From: Corynebacterium glyciniphilum AJ 3170
GTDB lineage: Bacteria; Actinomycetota; Actinomycetes; Mycobacteriales; Mycobacteriaceae
Direction: 5' to 3'
Assembly (NCBI RefSeq): GCF_007673095.1
Contig: NZ_VDYZ01000014.1
Coordinates: 1 to 64,000 of the forward strand
Length of the DNA: 64,000 nucleotides
The notes under the pieces were generated by a model. The model did not search any database and was not told the origin of the DNA. It worked only from the letters and a program-made list of their open reading frames with translations. Shown one piece after another: positions 8,676-17,686 of this stretch. Position numbers and translations under genes: made by a program. Position 1 is the first letter of the stretch; each line of letters starts with the position of its first letter.

Positions 8676-8681
8676 TAACCT
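8676..8681 (+). promoter_or_regulatory. -10 box of a leaderless promoter (TAACCT)
   Basis: TAACCT, 7 nt before the manC GTG at 8689. Confidence 0.5.
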
Positions 8682-8688
8682 CCCAAGG

Positions 8689-9819
8689 GTGAACAGTGAC
8701 GAACGAGACAATCCCTCACCCTCGACCCCTGACACGAATACAGACCTCGCCGCCGACACCGACGCCGTCATTCTCGTCGGCGGTAAGGGCACGCGTCTGC
8801 GACCCCTGACCAACTCCATCCCCAAGCCGATGCTCCCGGTGGCGGGCTACCCGTTCCTCCAGCATCTGCTGGCGCGGATCCGGGAAGCGGGGATGACCCA
8901 CGTCGTGCTGGGCACCTCTTTCAAGGCGGAGGTCTTTGAGGAGCATTTCGGTGACGGGTCCGAGCTCGGCCTGGAGATCGAGTACGTTGTCGAGGACTCT
9001 CCCCTCGGCACCGGCGGCGGCATCCGTAACGTGCTGTCGCATCTGCGGTACGACAGGGCCATGATCTTCAACGGCGACATCCTCGGCGGGACGGACCTCA
9101 ATGCCGTGCTGCGGACGCACGTCGACAATGCCGCGGACGTGAGCCTCCACCTTCTCCGGGTGGCTGACCCACGTGCATTCGGTTGTGTGCCGACCGCGGA
9201 GGACGGTCGGGTGGAAGCTTTCCTGGAGAAGGCGGAGGATCCGCCGACCGACCAGATCAACGCCGGATGTTATGTCTTCCAGCGCGAGATCATCGAGTCG
9301 ATCCCGGAGAACCGGGTCGTCTCGGTGGAACGTGACGTCTTCCCGGACCTTCTCGTCAGGGGGCACCGGCTGTACGGTCACGTGGACCAGGCGTACTGGC
9401 GGGACCTGGGGACTCCGGACGACTTCGTCCGCGGCTCCTCGGATCTGGTGCGTGGTATCGCCCCGTCCCCGCTGCTGGCGGGACGCAACGGCGAGGCGCT
9501 CGTGGACGAGTCTGCGGCCATCGCCGGCGGTGCACTGCTGCTCGGTGGGACGGTGATCGGCCGTGGTGCTGAGATCGGTGCGGGCGCCCGAGTGGACACC
9601 TCGGTGGTTTTCGACGGCGTGGAGATCGAGGCGGGGGCGACTGTGGAACGCTGTGTGGTGGCCGCCGGTGCACGGATCGGGGCACGTGCCCATCTGCGTG
9701 ATGCCGTGGTGGGGGAGGGCGCCGTGGTCGGGGCCAGGTGTGAGCTGCAGGGCGGTGCCCGGCTGTGGCCCGGGGTCACGCTCCCCGACGGAGGGCTGCG
9801 CTTCAGCAGCGACGTCTGA
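8689..9819 (+). CDS. manC: NDP-sugar synthase, probable mannose-1-phosphate guanylyltransferase
   Basis: A 376-residue nucleotidyltransferase: about 25 unstructured N-terminal residues, then the NTP-transferase signature (VILVGGKGTRLRPLT, IPKPMLPVAG), GTGGGIRN, IFNGDILGG, and a C-terminal left-handed beta-helix of hexapeptide repeats (about 265-370). Such enzymes make GDP-mannose from GTP and mannose-1-phosphate. The mycobacterial orthologue is called manB/manC; corynebacterial ones are sometimes annotated rmlA2. With pmmB and manA downstream it completes the route from fructose-6-phosphate to GDP-mannose. GTG start at 8689, supported by the -10 box. Confidence 0.82.
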   Translation: MNSDERDNPSPSTPDTNTDLAADTDAVILVGGKGTRLRPLTNSIPKPMLPVAGYPFLQHLLARIREAGMTHVVLGTSFKAEVFEEHFGDGSELGLEIEYVVEDSPLGTGGGIRNVLSHLRYDRAMIFNGDILGGTDLNAVLRTHVDNAADVSLHLLRVADPRAFGCVPTAEDGRVEAFLEKAEDPPTDQINAGCYVFQREIIESIPENRVVSVERDVFPDLLVRGHRLYGHVDQAYWRDLGTPDDFVRGSSDLVRGIAPSPLLAGRNGEALVDESAAIAGGALLLGGTVIGRGAEIGAGARVDTSVVFDGVEIEAGATVERCVVAAGARIGARAHLRDAVVGEGAVVGARCELQGGARLWPGVTLPDGGLRFSSDV

Positions 9820-9985
9820 CCCCCGTACGGGGCGGTGCCCCTGCCGAGTGAAAATATTTCGATATCTTGTGGCTGCAGGGGTCGAACACCGGCTCTGACG
9901 TCTACATGTAGTGGTCTTGTCTGTATGATTTCGCCCATGTCGTGCCTGTCAGAACACTGTGAATGCGTCCCAGGGCCCGTATTGC

Positions 9986-10012
9986 GTGACCCGTGTGACT
10001 GGTGTGACGCAT
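9986..10012 (+). repeat. three 9-bp direct iterons, GTGACnnnT
   Basis: GTGACCCGT, GTGACTGGT and GTGACGCAT follow each other without gaps (9986-9994, 9995-10003, 10004-10012). They end 25 bp before the -35 box of whiB2, a usual place for activator binding. Confidence 0.6.
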
Positions 10013-10037
10013 GGGGCTTTATGTCCTGGTCGAAAGG

Positions 10038-10066
10038 TTGACGCTATGGAATTACCCGTGTGTAAT
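10038..10066 (+). promoter_or_regulatory. whiB2 promoter, TTGACG-N17-TGTAAT
   Basis: -35 TTGACG at 10038-10043 and -10 TGTAAT at 10061-10066 with an ideal 17-bp spacer: a strong vegetative-type promoter. Expected start near 10073. Confidence 0.7.
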
Positions 10067-10127
10067 CTTTCGTGTAGATAGAGGCCGGTGGGAACCCGGC
10101 ACGGCGGATTTCAGTGAGGAGACAACG

Positions 10128-10550
10128 GTGGACAACCCGGCGGACGCCTTTCGTGGTCCCTTCTCGGAGGGGTCCGCAGCCGTGGACGGTGACGATGCCC
10201 GTTCCGGTCACACGAGTGACTCCGGCACGTCCGGAGAGCTGCCCGACCTCCTCCGGGGTGGCATCGACGACTACACTCCCAGTGCTTTCTCCGACCTGAC
10301 GGAGGATTTCGACCTCCTCTTCGATGCGGTCGAGCAGGACTGGCAGGAACAGGCACTGTGCGCCCAGACGGACCCGGAGGCCTTCTTCCCCGAGAAGGGC
10401 GGTTCGACCCGCGAGGCCAAGCGGATCTGCCGGGCCTGCGGAGTCCGGGACGAGTGCCTTGAGTACGCGCTCGAGCACGACGAGCGTTTCGGGATCTGGG
10501 GAGGACTGTCCGAGCGCGAGCGCCGGCGTCTCAAGAAGCGCCTCGGCTGA
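10128..10550 (+). CDS. whiB2: WhiB-family iron-sulfur regulator (WhiB2/WhcD type)
   Basis: About 140 residues from GTG 10128, chosen because GAGGAG lies 6 nt upstream and the promoter start site lies downstream of the earlier in-frame ATG at 10011. The C-terminal half is a WhiB domain with the four cluster cysteines (ALCAQTD, then RICRACGVRDEC), the turn GIWGGLSERERRRL and a basic end (KKRLG). The N-terminal 70 residues are acidic and low-complexity. WhiB2/WhmD/WhcD proteins control septation and division genes. Position between manC and DUF3499 matches whiB2 in mycobacteria and whcD in C. glutamicum. Confidence 0.9.
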   Translation: MDNPADAFRGPFSEGSAAVDGDDARSGHTSDSGTSGELPDLLRGGIDDYTPSAFSDLTEDFDLLFDAVEQDWQEQALCAQTDPEAFFPEKGGSTREAKRICRACGVRDECLEYALEHDERFGIWGGLSERERRRLKKRLG

Positions 10551-10581
10551 CCTTCCTTACCTCCTCAGCTGTCAGTAGCTG

Positions 10582-11118
10582 TCAGTCCCAGCGGAAACCG
10601 GGGTCTATGACCTCCGGTGCCACGTTGAGATATGTCGCCACCAGGCGGGCGATGACGAACCTCAGCCACTCCTCCGTGTCCATCCGGTCGGTGGAACGCT
10701 GCTCGATCGGACGCCGGAAGATGATCAAGCGGGGTCGGGTGGGGGACCCCGTCTCATCGACGCCGGCGGGGACGAGCCGACCCAACGGCACGGGTCCGTC
10801 CGCGGCGACCTCATCCGACCACCGGGCGGTGGTGGAATCCAGCCTCATCCGCGGGACGAGGTCGATCGCGACGTCGAGTCCGTCCAACCGGTCGCCGAAC
10901 CGGTCGAGCACCGGGGCGTACGCGTCCAGGACGGCTGCGTCGAAGGTCTCCGCGCGGGTGGCGTAGCGCGGCAGTTTCGGCATCAGCACGCCACGAAGCC
11001 CACGGCCACGGGTGTCCCGGGTCAGTGCCTTGGCCGGGTGGCCGGGCGCTGCCTCACGCCTGACCGGCGTCGCGTCCGGAATGTCAGGACCAGCGGAGGG
11101 AGAGGGGGGACGGGTCAT
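10582..11118 (-). CDS. metallopeptidase-family protein (Rv3259-like), active site missing
   Basis: 178 residues from the ATG at 11118, which sits 7 nt after TAGGAT and is preferred to the upstream frame extension. Conserved blocks: TRGRGLRGVL, TRAETFDAAVLDAYAPV, GPVPLGRLVPAGVD, RPRLIIFRRPIEQR, LNVAPEVIDP. These match what I remember of Rv3259, annotated as a zincin-like metallopeptidase family member. However, no HExxH is present: the matching helix reads EWLRFVIARLVATYL. Enzyme activity is therefore unlikely. Divergent from DUF3499. Confidence 0.78.
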   Translation of the reverse strand: MTRPPSPSAGPDIPDATPVRREAAPGHPAKALTRDTRGRGLRGVLMPKLPRYATRAETFDAAVLDAYAPVLDRFGDRLDGLDVAIDLVPRMRLDSTTARWSDEVAADGPVPLGRLVPAGVDETGSPTRPRLIIFRRPIEQRSTDRMDTEEWLRFVIARLVATYLNVAPEVIDPGFRWD

Positions 11119-11125
11119 GGATCCG

Positions 11126-11131
11126 ATCCTA
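11126..11131 (-). promoter_or_regulatory. -10 box of a leaderless promoter (TAGGAT, minus strand)
   Basis: TAGGAT on the minus strand, 7 nt before the ATG at 11118. Confidence 0.55.
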
Positions 11132-11202
11132 GACCGCCCTGCGGGGCGTGCCCGTGTCCGACAGGCGGCCGAGTCGTCCGGCACTCCGACTGTGTCGCGG
11201 AC

Positions 11203-11208
11203 TAGGAT
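11203..11208 (+). promoter_or_regulatory. -10 box of a leaderless promoter (TAGGAT)
   Basis: TAGGAT, 7 nt before GTG 11216. An ATG inside the box (11207) and a GTG at 11210 would be upstream of the expected transcript start. Confidence 0.55.
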
Positions 11209-11215
11209 GGTGGCC

Positions 11216-11731
11216 GTGACTGACTACCGACAGTGTTCCAGGCCCGGCTGCGGCAACCGTGCGATCGCCACCCTGCGTTACAACTATGCCGCCCGCACGG
11301 CGACCGTCAACCCCCTGGAGCCCGGAGACGACCCGCACAGCTGGGACCTGTGTGACCGTCACCTCTCCAGGTTGACCGTCCCCGAAGGATGGGGACTGCA
11401 ACGTACGGAAGATCCGTCCCCGGAGGTTTCTGTTCCGGTGGCCGCATTCGCCGCTCCCGGTATCGGCACCGAGGACATCGGGGACATCGGGGAGGAGGAC
11501 TTCACCGACGAGGAGATGCAGGCCCTCGCCGCGGCACTGGAGGACGGAGTCGGTGGGGTCAGTGACGTCAGTGACACAGACCCGCTCACGTCGGCGCAGA
11601 GACGACCGGTGTCCCGGGTCGTCCGTCGCACCGACATCCCGCAACCGTCCGGCCATCACCCCTCACGGCGGAACCTTCCGGGACGAGCCCCACAGCGCCA
11701 TCTGCGCGCAGTGCACTACGACGGCGAATGA
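11216..11731 (+). CDS. DUF3499 family protein
   Basis: 171 residues from GTG 11216. The N-terminus is a small zinc-ribbon-like domain: CSRPGCGNRAIATLRYNY, then LCDRHLSRL, with cysteines and histidine spaced for metal binding. The middle is acidic (EDIGDIGEEDFTDEEMQ) and the end is basic and Pro-rich. Orthologue of Rv3258c by sequence and position between whiB2 and the phosphomannomutase. Function unknown; a nucleic-acid-binding role is possible from the ribbon but unproven. Confidence 0.85.
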   Translation: MTDYRQCSRPGCGNRAIATLRYNYAARTATVNPLEPGDDPHSWDLCDRHLSRLTVPEGWGLQRTEDPSPEVSVPVAAFAAPGIGTEDIGDIGEEDFTDEEMQALAAALEDGVGGVSDVSDTDPLTSAQRRPVSRVVRRTDIPQPSGHHPSRRNLPGRAPQRHLRAVHYDGE

Positions 11732-11758
11732 TCCATACAGAACACCAGGAGAGTTGAC

Positions 11759-13135
11759 ATGACACAGCGCGACCGGGAGGCCATCGCCTCCGTCATCAAG
11801 GCCTATGACGTCCGCGGCGTCGTGGGTGACGGCATCGACGCCGAGCTCGTCCGGGACACCGGGGCCGCTTTCGGACTGCTCATGAGAGGAGAAGGGGCGA
11901 CCCGTGTCGTCATCGGACACGATATGCGCGACAGCTCCCCGGGCCTGTCCGACGCCTTCGCTGAAGGCGTGCGCAGCCAGGGCCTCGACACCGTCTCCCT
12001 GGGCCTGACCTCCACTGACGAGCTCTACTTCGCCTCAGGAACCATGGACTGCCCGGGCGCGATGTTCACCGCATCCCATAATCCCGCCCGCTACAACGGC
12101 ATCAAGCTGTGCCGCGCCGGTGCCCGCCCGGTCGGACAGGAGACCGGTCTGGCGGAGATCTCCGACATGCTGGTCGACGGCGTGCCGTCCTACGACGGTA
12201 CCGCCGGGACCGGCACGAGCCGTGACGTGCTCACCGACTACGCCGCGTTCCTCCATGACCTGGTGCCGTTGGGCATCCGGCCCCTCACCGTCGCCGTCGA
12301 CGCAGGCAACGGCATGGGCGGGCTCACGGTTCCGGCGGTGCTCGGTGAGGGCTCCGGCCTCCCGTTGACGATCCGTGACCTCTACTTCGAGCTGGACGGG
12401 ACCTTCCCGAACCACGAAGCCAACCCCCTGGCCCCGGAGAATCTCGTCGACCTGCAGAAGTACACGGTCGCCCAGGGGGCCGATCTCGGTATCGCCTTCG
12501 ACGGTGACGCCGACCGCTGTTTCATCGTCGACGAGCAGGGCGAGCCTGTCTCCCCGTCCGCGATCTGCGGCATCATCGCCGAGCGCTACCTGGACCAGCA
12601 CCCCGGCGCCACGATCATCCACAACCTGATCACCTCCAAGGCGGTACCCGAGATCGTGCGGGAGCACGGCGGCACCCCGGTGCGTACCCGGGTCGGACAC
12701 TCGTTCATCAAGGCCCAGATGGCCGAGGAGGACGCGGTGTTCGGCGGGGAGCACTCCGCCCACTACTACTTCTCCGACTTCTTCAACGCCGATTCGGGCA
12801 TGCTCGCCGCACTCCACGTCCTGGCCACCCTCGGCGGCCAGGATCGTCCGCTCTCAGAGCTCAAGCAGGCCTACGACCGCTACGAGGCGTCCGGCGAGGT
12901 CAACTCGGAGGTCGCCGACCAGCAGGGGCGCACCGCTGCCGTCGTCGAGGCGTTCGCGGACGAGACCGTGAGCACCGACGAGCTCGACGGGGTGACCGTG
13001 GAACTGTCGGACGGTGCGTGGTTCAACGTCCGTGCGTCCAACACCGAGCCGCTGCTCCGCCTGAACGTCGAGGCGGGGGACGGGTCGAGGGTCGGGGAGA
13101 TCCTCGACAAGGCACTGGCGGTGATCCGTGCCTGA
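11759..13135 (+). CDS. pmmB: phosphomannomutase / phosphoglucomutase
   Basis: 458 residues, full length for the alpha-D-phosphohexomutase family. Catalytic phosphoserine loop TASHNPARYNG, magnesium loop DGDADRC, sugar-binding GGEHSAHYYF and the C-terminal phosphate-binding RASNTEPLLRLNVE. It interconverts mannose-6-phosphate and mannose-1-phosphate, feeding manC. AGGAGAG precedes the ATG at 11759. The 3' end overlaps manA by 8 bp, implying translational coupling. Also called manB in corynebacteria. Confidence 0.92.
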   Translation: MTQRDREAIASVIKAYDVRGVVGDGIDAELVRDTGAAFGLLMRGEGATRVVIGHDMRDSSPGLSDAFAEGVRSQGLDTVSLGLTSTDELYFASGTMDCPGAMFTASHNPARYNGIKLCRAGARPVGQETGLAEISDMLVDGVPSYDGTAGTGTSRDVLTDYAAFLHDLVPLGIRPLTVAVDAGNGMGGLTVPAVLGEGSGLPLTIRDLYFELDGTFPNHEANPLAPENLVDLQKYTVAQGADLGIAFDGDADRCFIVDEQGEPVSPSAICGIIAERYLDQHPGATIIHNLITSKAVPEIVREHGGTPVRTRVGHSFIKAQMAEEDAVFGGEHSAHYYFSDFFNADSGMLAALHVLATLGGQDRPLSELKQAYDRYEASGEVNSEVADQQGRTAAVVEAFADETVSTDELDGVTVELSDGAWFNVRASNTEPLLRLNVEAGDGSRVGEILDKALAVIRA

Positions 13136-14375
13136 GGCGACGTCGAACGAGGTCCGCTCCGTTGCCGGTGATGCCGGCGGTATCGACCGGGCCGGTGTCT
13201 CGCTCATGGAGGGGAGCCTGAGGCCGTACCCCTGGGGTTCCAGGACGGCCCTGGCGGAACTCACCGGCCGGCCGTCTCCGACCTCGCGTCCGGAGGCGGA
13301 ACTGTGGTTCGGGGCCCACCCGGAGGCGCCCAGCACATTGCCCCAGGACGGGACCGACCTGCTGGAACGGATCTCGGTGGATCCGCGTGGTGAGCTGGGG
13401 GACGCGGCACCGGACGGTCGACTTCCGTTCCTGCTGAAGCTGCTCGCCGCAGATCAGGCGCTCAGCCTGCAGGCACATCCCACCAAAGAGCAGGCGGTGG
13501 AGGGGTTCGCGCGGGAGAACGCCGCCGGGCTTCCGACGGGTTCGCCCACACGCAACTACAAAGACGACAACCACAAACCGGAACTGCTTGTCGCCCTCAC
13601 CCGCTTCGAGGCGCTTGCAGGTTTCCGGCCGGTGGAGGACACCCGGAGCCTGCTCCAGGCGCTGGACGTGCCGGAGCTGGGCCGTTACACCGAACTCCTG
13701 AACGGTGCTGTGGGCGACTCCGAGGGACTTCGTGCGCTGGTGACGACGTGGATCTCACTGCCGTCCCACCGCCGGCACGAACTGATCGACGCGGTCCTGG
13801 ACGCCTGCAGGACGTTGACCGGGCAACCGGAGTCCGGGACGGAGGACTGGATGCGGGGCCCGGCCAAGGCGGCCCTGGACCTGTCGGAGCAGCATCCGGG
13901 TGACGCGGGCATCCTGGTTTCCCTGCTGCTCAACCACGTCGTGCTTGAACCGGGGCAGGCCCTGTTCCTTTCCGCAGGCAACCTCCACGCCTACCTCCAC
14001 GGGACCGGTGTGGAGGTCATGGCGAACTCGGACAACGTGCTGCGCGGTGGTCTCACCACCAAGCATGTGGACGTCCCGGAGCTGATGAAGGTCGTGGATT
14101 TCACGCCCACCCCTGATCCTGTGCAGCTGCCCAGGGAGGACGGGGTTTTCCCCACCCCGGTGCCCGAGTTCCGGTTGCGGTCCGTCGATGACGGCCAGGC
14201 GGTCGGGGTCGACGGGCCGGCCATCGTCCTCGGTGTGCAGGGTGAGGTTGCGGTCGCGGGCACCGGCGAGGACGGTCTCCGCCTGTCCCCGGGACAGGCC
14301 GCCTGGGTACCGGCCTCAGCGAGGGGGGTTACCGCCAGCGGGCGCGGACACTTCTTCATCGCCACGGTGGGCTGA
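13128..14375 (+). CDS. manA: mannose-6-phosphate isomerase, class I
   Basis: 415 residues, cupin-type zinc enzyme. Zinc and substrate motifs: SLQAHPTKEQA, DDNHKPELLVALTRFEALAGFR, and LSAGNLHAYLHGTGVEVMA followed by SDNVLRGGLTTKHVD. It converts fructose-6-phosphate to mannose-6-phosphate, the entry to GDP-mannose. GTG start at 13128 lies inside pmmB. In M. tuberculosis a TobH-like gene (Rv3256c) separates the two; here it is absent. The start may be a few codons later; an in-frame ATG at 13207 precedes the first conserved block. Confidence 0.9.
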   Translation: MPEATSNEVRSVAGDAGGIDRAGVSLMEGSLRPYPWGSRTALAELTGRPSPTSRPEAELWFGAHPEAPSTLPQDGTDLLERISVDPRGELGDAAPDGRLPFLLKLLAADQALSLQAHPTKEQAVEGFARENAAGLPTGSPTRNYKDDNHKPELLVALTRFEALAGFRPVEDTRSLLQALDVPELGRYTELLNGAVGDSEGLRALVTTWISLPSHRRHELIDAVLDACRTLTGQPESGTEDWMRGPAKAALDLSEQHPGDAGILVSLLLNHVVLEPGQALFLSAGNLHAYLHGTGVEVMANSDNVLRGGLTTKHVDVPELMKVVDFTPTPDPVQLPREDGVFPTPVPEFRLRSVDDGQAVGVDGPAIVLGVQGEVAVAGTGEDGLRLSPGQAAWVPASARGVTASGRGHFFIATVG

Positions 14376-14377
14376 CA

Positions 14378-14392
14378 GAAAGCGCTGCTTTC
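14378..14392. terminator. possible short terminator hairpin after manA
   Basis: GAAAGC-GCT-GCTTTC just after the manA stop, in the 38-bp convergent gap. Short, with only a modest pyrimidine tail. Confidence 0.4.
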
Positions 14393-14413
14393 CACTTCCC
14401 GGTGGGCCGCTGA

Positions 14414-15331
14414 TCAGGGGGTGGGGCCGGTGGTGTCCGTCACCGTTTCGTCCGGGCCATTCGGACTGTCCGGCGTGCGTTCCCCGGTGGGACGCCCAGG
14501 ATTGTCCGACGCTGAGGGATCCGCAGACTCGGACGGCCCAGTCGGCCCAGTCGGCCCAGTGGGCTCCGTCGGTACGGCAGGGTCGGTGGACTCGGCCGGT
14601 TCCGTGGGTTCAGTCGACTCCGGGGCCCCGGTGTCTTCGGGCGTGTCGCCGCCGTCTGACCCTTCATTTCCGGGGAGTGACGGCACCCCGGGGATGGAGG
14701 GCAGGAGATCGGTGAGCGACGGACGCTCCGGCGAGCTGCCACCGTTGTCGCCCTCGCCGGGCGTGTTCCCGACGGAGTTCCCCCCGTCTGCGTCGCTGTC
14801 GGCCCCGTTCGTCGGGGTACCGGCCGCATCATCCTGGGCTGCGTCCTCGTCGTCCTCGGCCGGGTACTGGCCGGGGGTGACGAACTGGTCCCCACTCCAT
14901 GCGTTCGGCGGTGCGTACTGATCCGCGGTCAAGGGGGTGACGTGGTCATTCCGTGAGTCGGAGGACCGAACAGCGGACCCGTTGTCAGAACCCGAGCCGT
15001 CAGAGTCCGGTGACGTCGACCCCGTTGGCCGGTGATCCTCTCCGGGGCTCCCGGTCGAGGCCTCCTCCGAGGACGGCAGTGAGCCGCCGGCGGCGGCCTC
15101 CTCAACCGGGACCGGCCCGTCGTCGTGGCTGGGTGAGACGTTCTGCCATGTGACGACGCCGACGATGGTGGCGGCGGCGAAGCCGGCGACCACAAAGGAG
15201 CCGAGGACCCGGTTGGTCCGGGACGCGCGGGCAGCCTCGGCGCGGAGCAGTGACTCGTGGTGCTCGGTGGAGCTGGCGTCGACGGCCGGGGGATTGTCCG
15301 TCGGCCGTTCGGGTTCCAGTTCGTAGTCCAC
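14414..15331 (-). CDS. low-complexity single-pass membrane protein
   Basis: 305 residues from GTG 15331; GGAGGG lies 6-7 nt upstream, so the longer frame to 15418 is rejected. A cytoplasmic N-terminus of about 45 residues with a helix (ESLLRAEAARASRTNRV) leads to one membrane segment (LGSFVVAGFAAATIVGVVTW). The rest (about 235 residues) is extracytoplasmic and very rich in Ser, Gly, Asp, Glu, Pro and Thr, with PTGPTGPTGP-type triplets near the end and no cysteine. It could be a cell-wall-spanning stalk. No family recognised; it lies between manA and sahH, where corynebacteria carry small secreted proteins. Confidence 0.6.
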   Translation of the reverse strand: MDYELEPERPTDNPPAVDASSTEHHESLLRAEAARASRTNRVLGSFVVAGFAAATIVGVVTWQNVSPSHDDGPVPVEEAAAGGSLPSSEEASTGSPGEDHRPTGSTSPDSDGSGSDNGSAVRSSDSRNDHVTPLTADQYAPPNAWSGDQFVTPGQYPAEDDEDAAQDDAAGTPTNGADSDADGGNSVGNTPGEGDNGGSSPERPSLTDLLPSIPGVPSLPGNEGSDGGDTPEDTGAPESTEPTEPAESTDPAVPTEPTGPTGPTGPSESADPSASDNPGRPTGERTPDSPNGPDETVTDTTGPTP

Positions 15332-15457
15332 GGTGACCCTCCTTTCGTCTGAGGTCGTCGACCGGGTAAATGTCACGGTTAGATCACGATCTGTCGCAAG
15401 CCTATCATTCATATCCAACGGGGTGGAAGACCCGAACGTTACTGAATTTTATGGGAA

Positions 15458-15479
15458 CCCACGGTTGCCGTGGGGTTTT
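15458..15479 (+). terminator. terminator-like hairpin, CCCACGG-TTG-CCGTGGG then TTTT
   Basis: Perfect 7-bp stem with a 3-nt loop followed by GTTTT. No plus-strand gene ends just upstream, so it may be an attenuator or end an unannotated transcript. Confidence 0.5.
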
Positions 15480-15480
15480 G

Positions 15481-15503
15481 GTGGACATGTCAATGATGTC
15501 CAC
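15481..15503. repeat. inverted repeat GTGGACAT-N7-ATGTCCAC
   Basis: Perfect 8-bp arms with a 7-nt centre, six bases after the terminator-like hairpin. Size and symmetry fit either an operator or a second stem of the same RNA. Confidence 0.55.
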
Positions 15504-15676
15504 GGCTGGGGAGGCGGGCCCGGGGCGGTGTTGCGGGGCGGTAGATTCGGCGAAGTATTGAAATCAAACCGTGATCTTCGGCGGGGTGGCGGTCTGCCGC
15601 CGGGGGAGTAGGCGAGACGTGTCGGTGGGGTGCCGACTATTCTCAGGTGGACGACACGAGCATGAGAGGGAACGAC

Positions 15677-16063
15677 ATGAGTACCTGGGATGAAACCGTC
15701 TTCGCGGACGACACCAACACCGATTTCCTGGCCGACTGCGATGATCTGGAAGGTGAGGCGCTCGTGGAGGCGTTGCAGGACGCCTGCACGCTGGCACAGG
15801 ATTCCGACGCCGGGGACGAGGGAAGGGCCGTGGACCCCGACTACATCAACGGTCTGTGTGCGGCGACGGTGGCCGCCATCTGGTCCGGGGCCCCGTTCAC
15901 CTCCGCCACCGTGGCCGATGAGCACCCGTTCATCCGCGAGGGGATCGGGCAGTGCCCCGATGCCCTGCAGGAGGCTGCGCTGGCGCTGCTGGACACCGAG
16001 CTCGAGGCCGCGGGCGACGAGGCGCCCGACGGGTTGGAGACCGCCGTGGAAGCCCTGAGCTGA
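15677..16063 (+). CDS. DUF4259 family protein
   Basis: 128 residues from ATG 15677; GAGAGGG lies 6-7 nt upstream. The N-terminus MSTWDETVFADDTNTDFL is the usual opening of DUF4259 proteins, followed by acidic helical segments. Soluble, with no signal. TATTCT at 15638 would give a start near 15650, downstream of the in-frame GTG at 15647, supporting the later start. Function unknown. Confidence 0.75.
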   Translation: MSTWDETVFADDTNTDFLADCDDLEGEALVEALQDACTLAQDSDAGDEGRAVDPDYINGLCAATVAAIWSGAPFTSATVADEHPFIREGIGQCPDALQEAALALLDTELEAAGDEAPDGLETAVEALS

Positions 16064-16115
16064 CCCGGGGTGAGCGGGTCGACCCCTCCGTGAGCGGCTC
16101 CGTGGTGTCGGGGGA

Positions 16116-16121
16116 TAGGGT
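16116..16121 (+). promoter_or_regulatory. candidate sahH -10 box (TAGGGT)
   Basis: TAGGGT would start a leader of about 50 nt before sahH. No McbR-type TAGAC-N6-GTCTA operator, known upstream of C. glutamicum sahH, is visible here. Confidence 0.4.
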
Positions 16122-16177
16122 TGACACGACGTCAGCAGAGTCATCATCGTCCCCTGAAGCTTGAGGAGTATCACCCC

Positions 16178-17685
<1,508 letters not shown>

Positions 17686-17686
<1 letters not shown>

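Larger units (their letters stand above)
9820..10127 (+). promoter_or_regulatory. manC-whiB2 intergenic region
   Basis: 308 bp without a gene. It begins with a short palindrome after manC (CCCCGTACGGGG), too weak to call a terminator confidently, then an AT-rich stretch, three 9-bp GTGAC iterons (9986-10012), the whiB2 promoter (10038-10066) and a leader of about 55 nt ending in GAGGAG. The ATG at 10011, which would open a longer whiB2 frame, lies upstream of the promoter. Confidence 0.6.
15332..15676. promoter_or_regulatory. divergent intergenic region with two hairpins
   Basis: 345 bp of relatively AT-rich DNA between the membrane-protein gene and the DUF4259 gene. It contains the reverse-strand GGAGGG of the former, two adjacent hairpins (15458-15474 and 15481-15503) and, on the plus strand, TATTCT at 15638-15643 as a candidate -10 for the DUF4259 gene. 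No convincing coding region. Confidence 0.55.

Noticed and set aside
10011..10127. 39-residue N-terminal extension of whiB2
   Set aside because: The promoter (10038-10066) would place the transcript start after ATG 10011, and GTG 10128 has a good ribosome site.
16064..16177. SAH riboswitch or McbR operator upstream of sahH
   Set aside because: The leader is only about 50 nt with no matching fold, and no TAGAC-N6-GTCTA palindrome is present.
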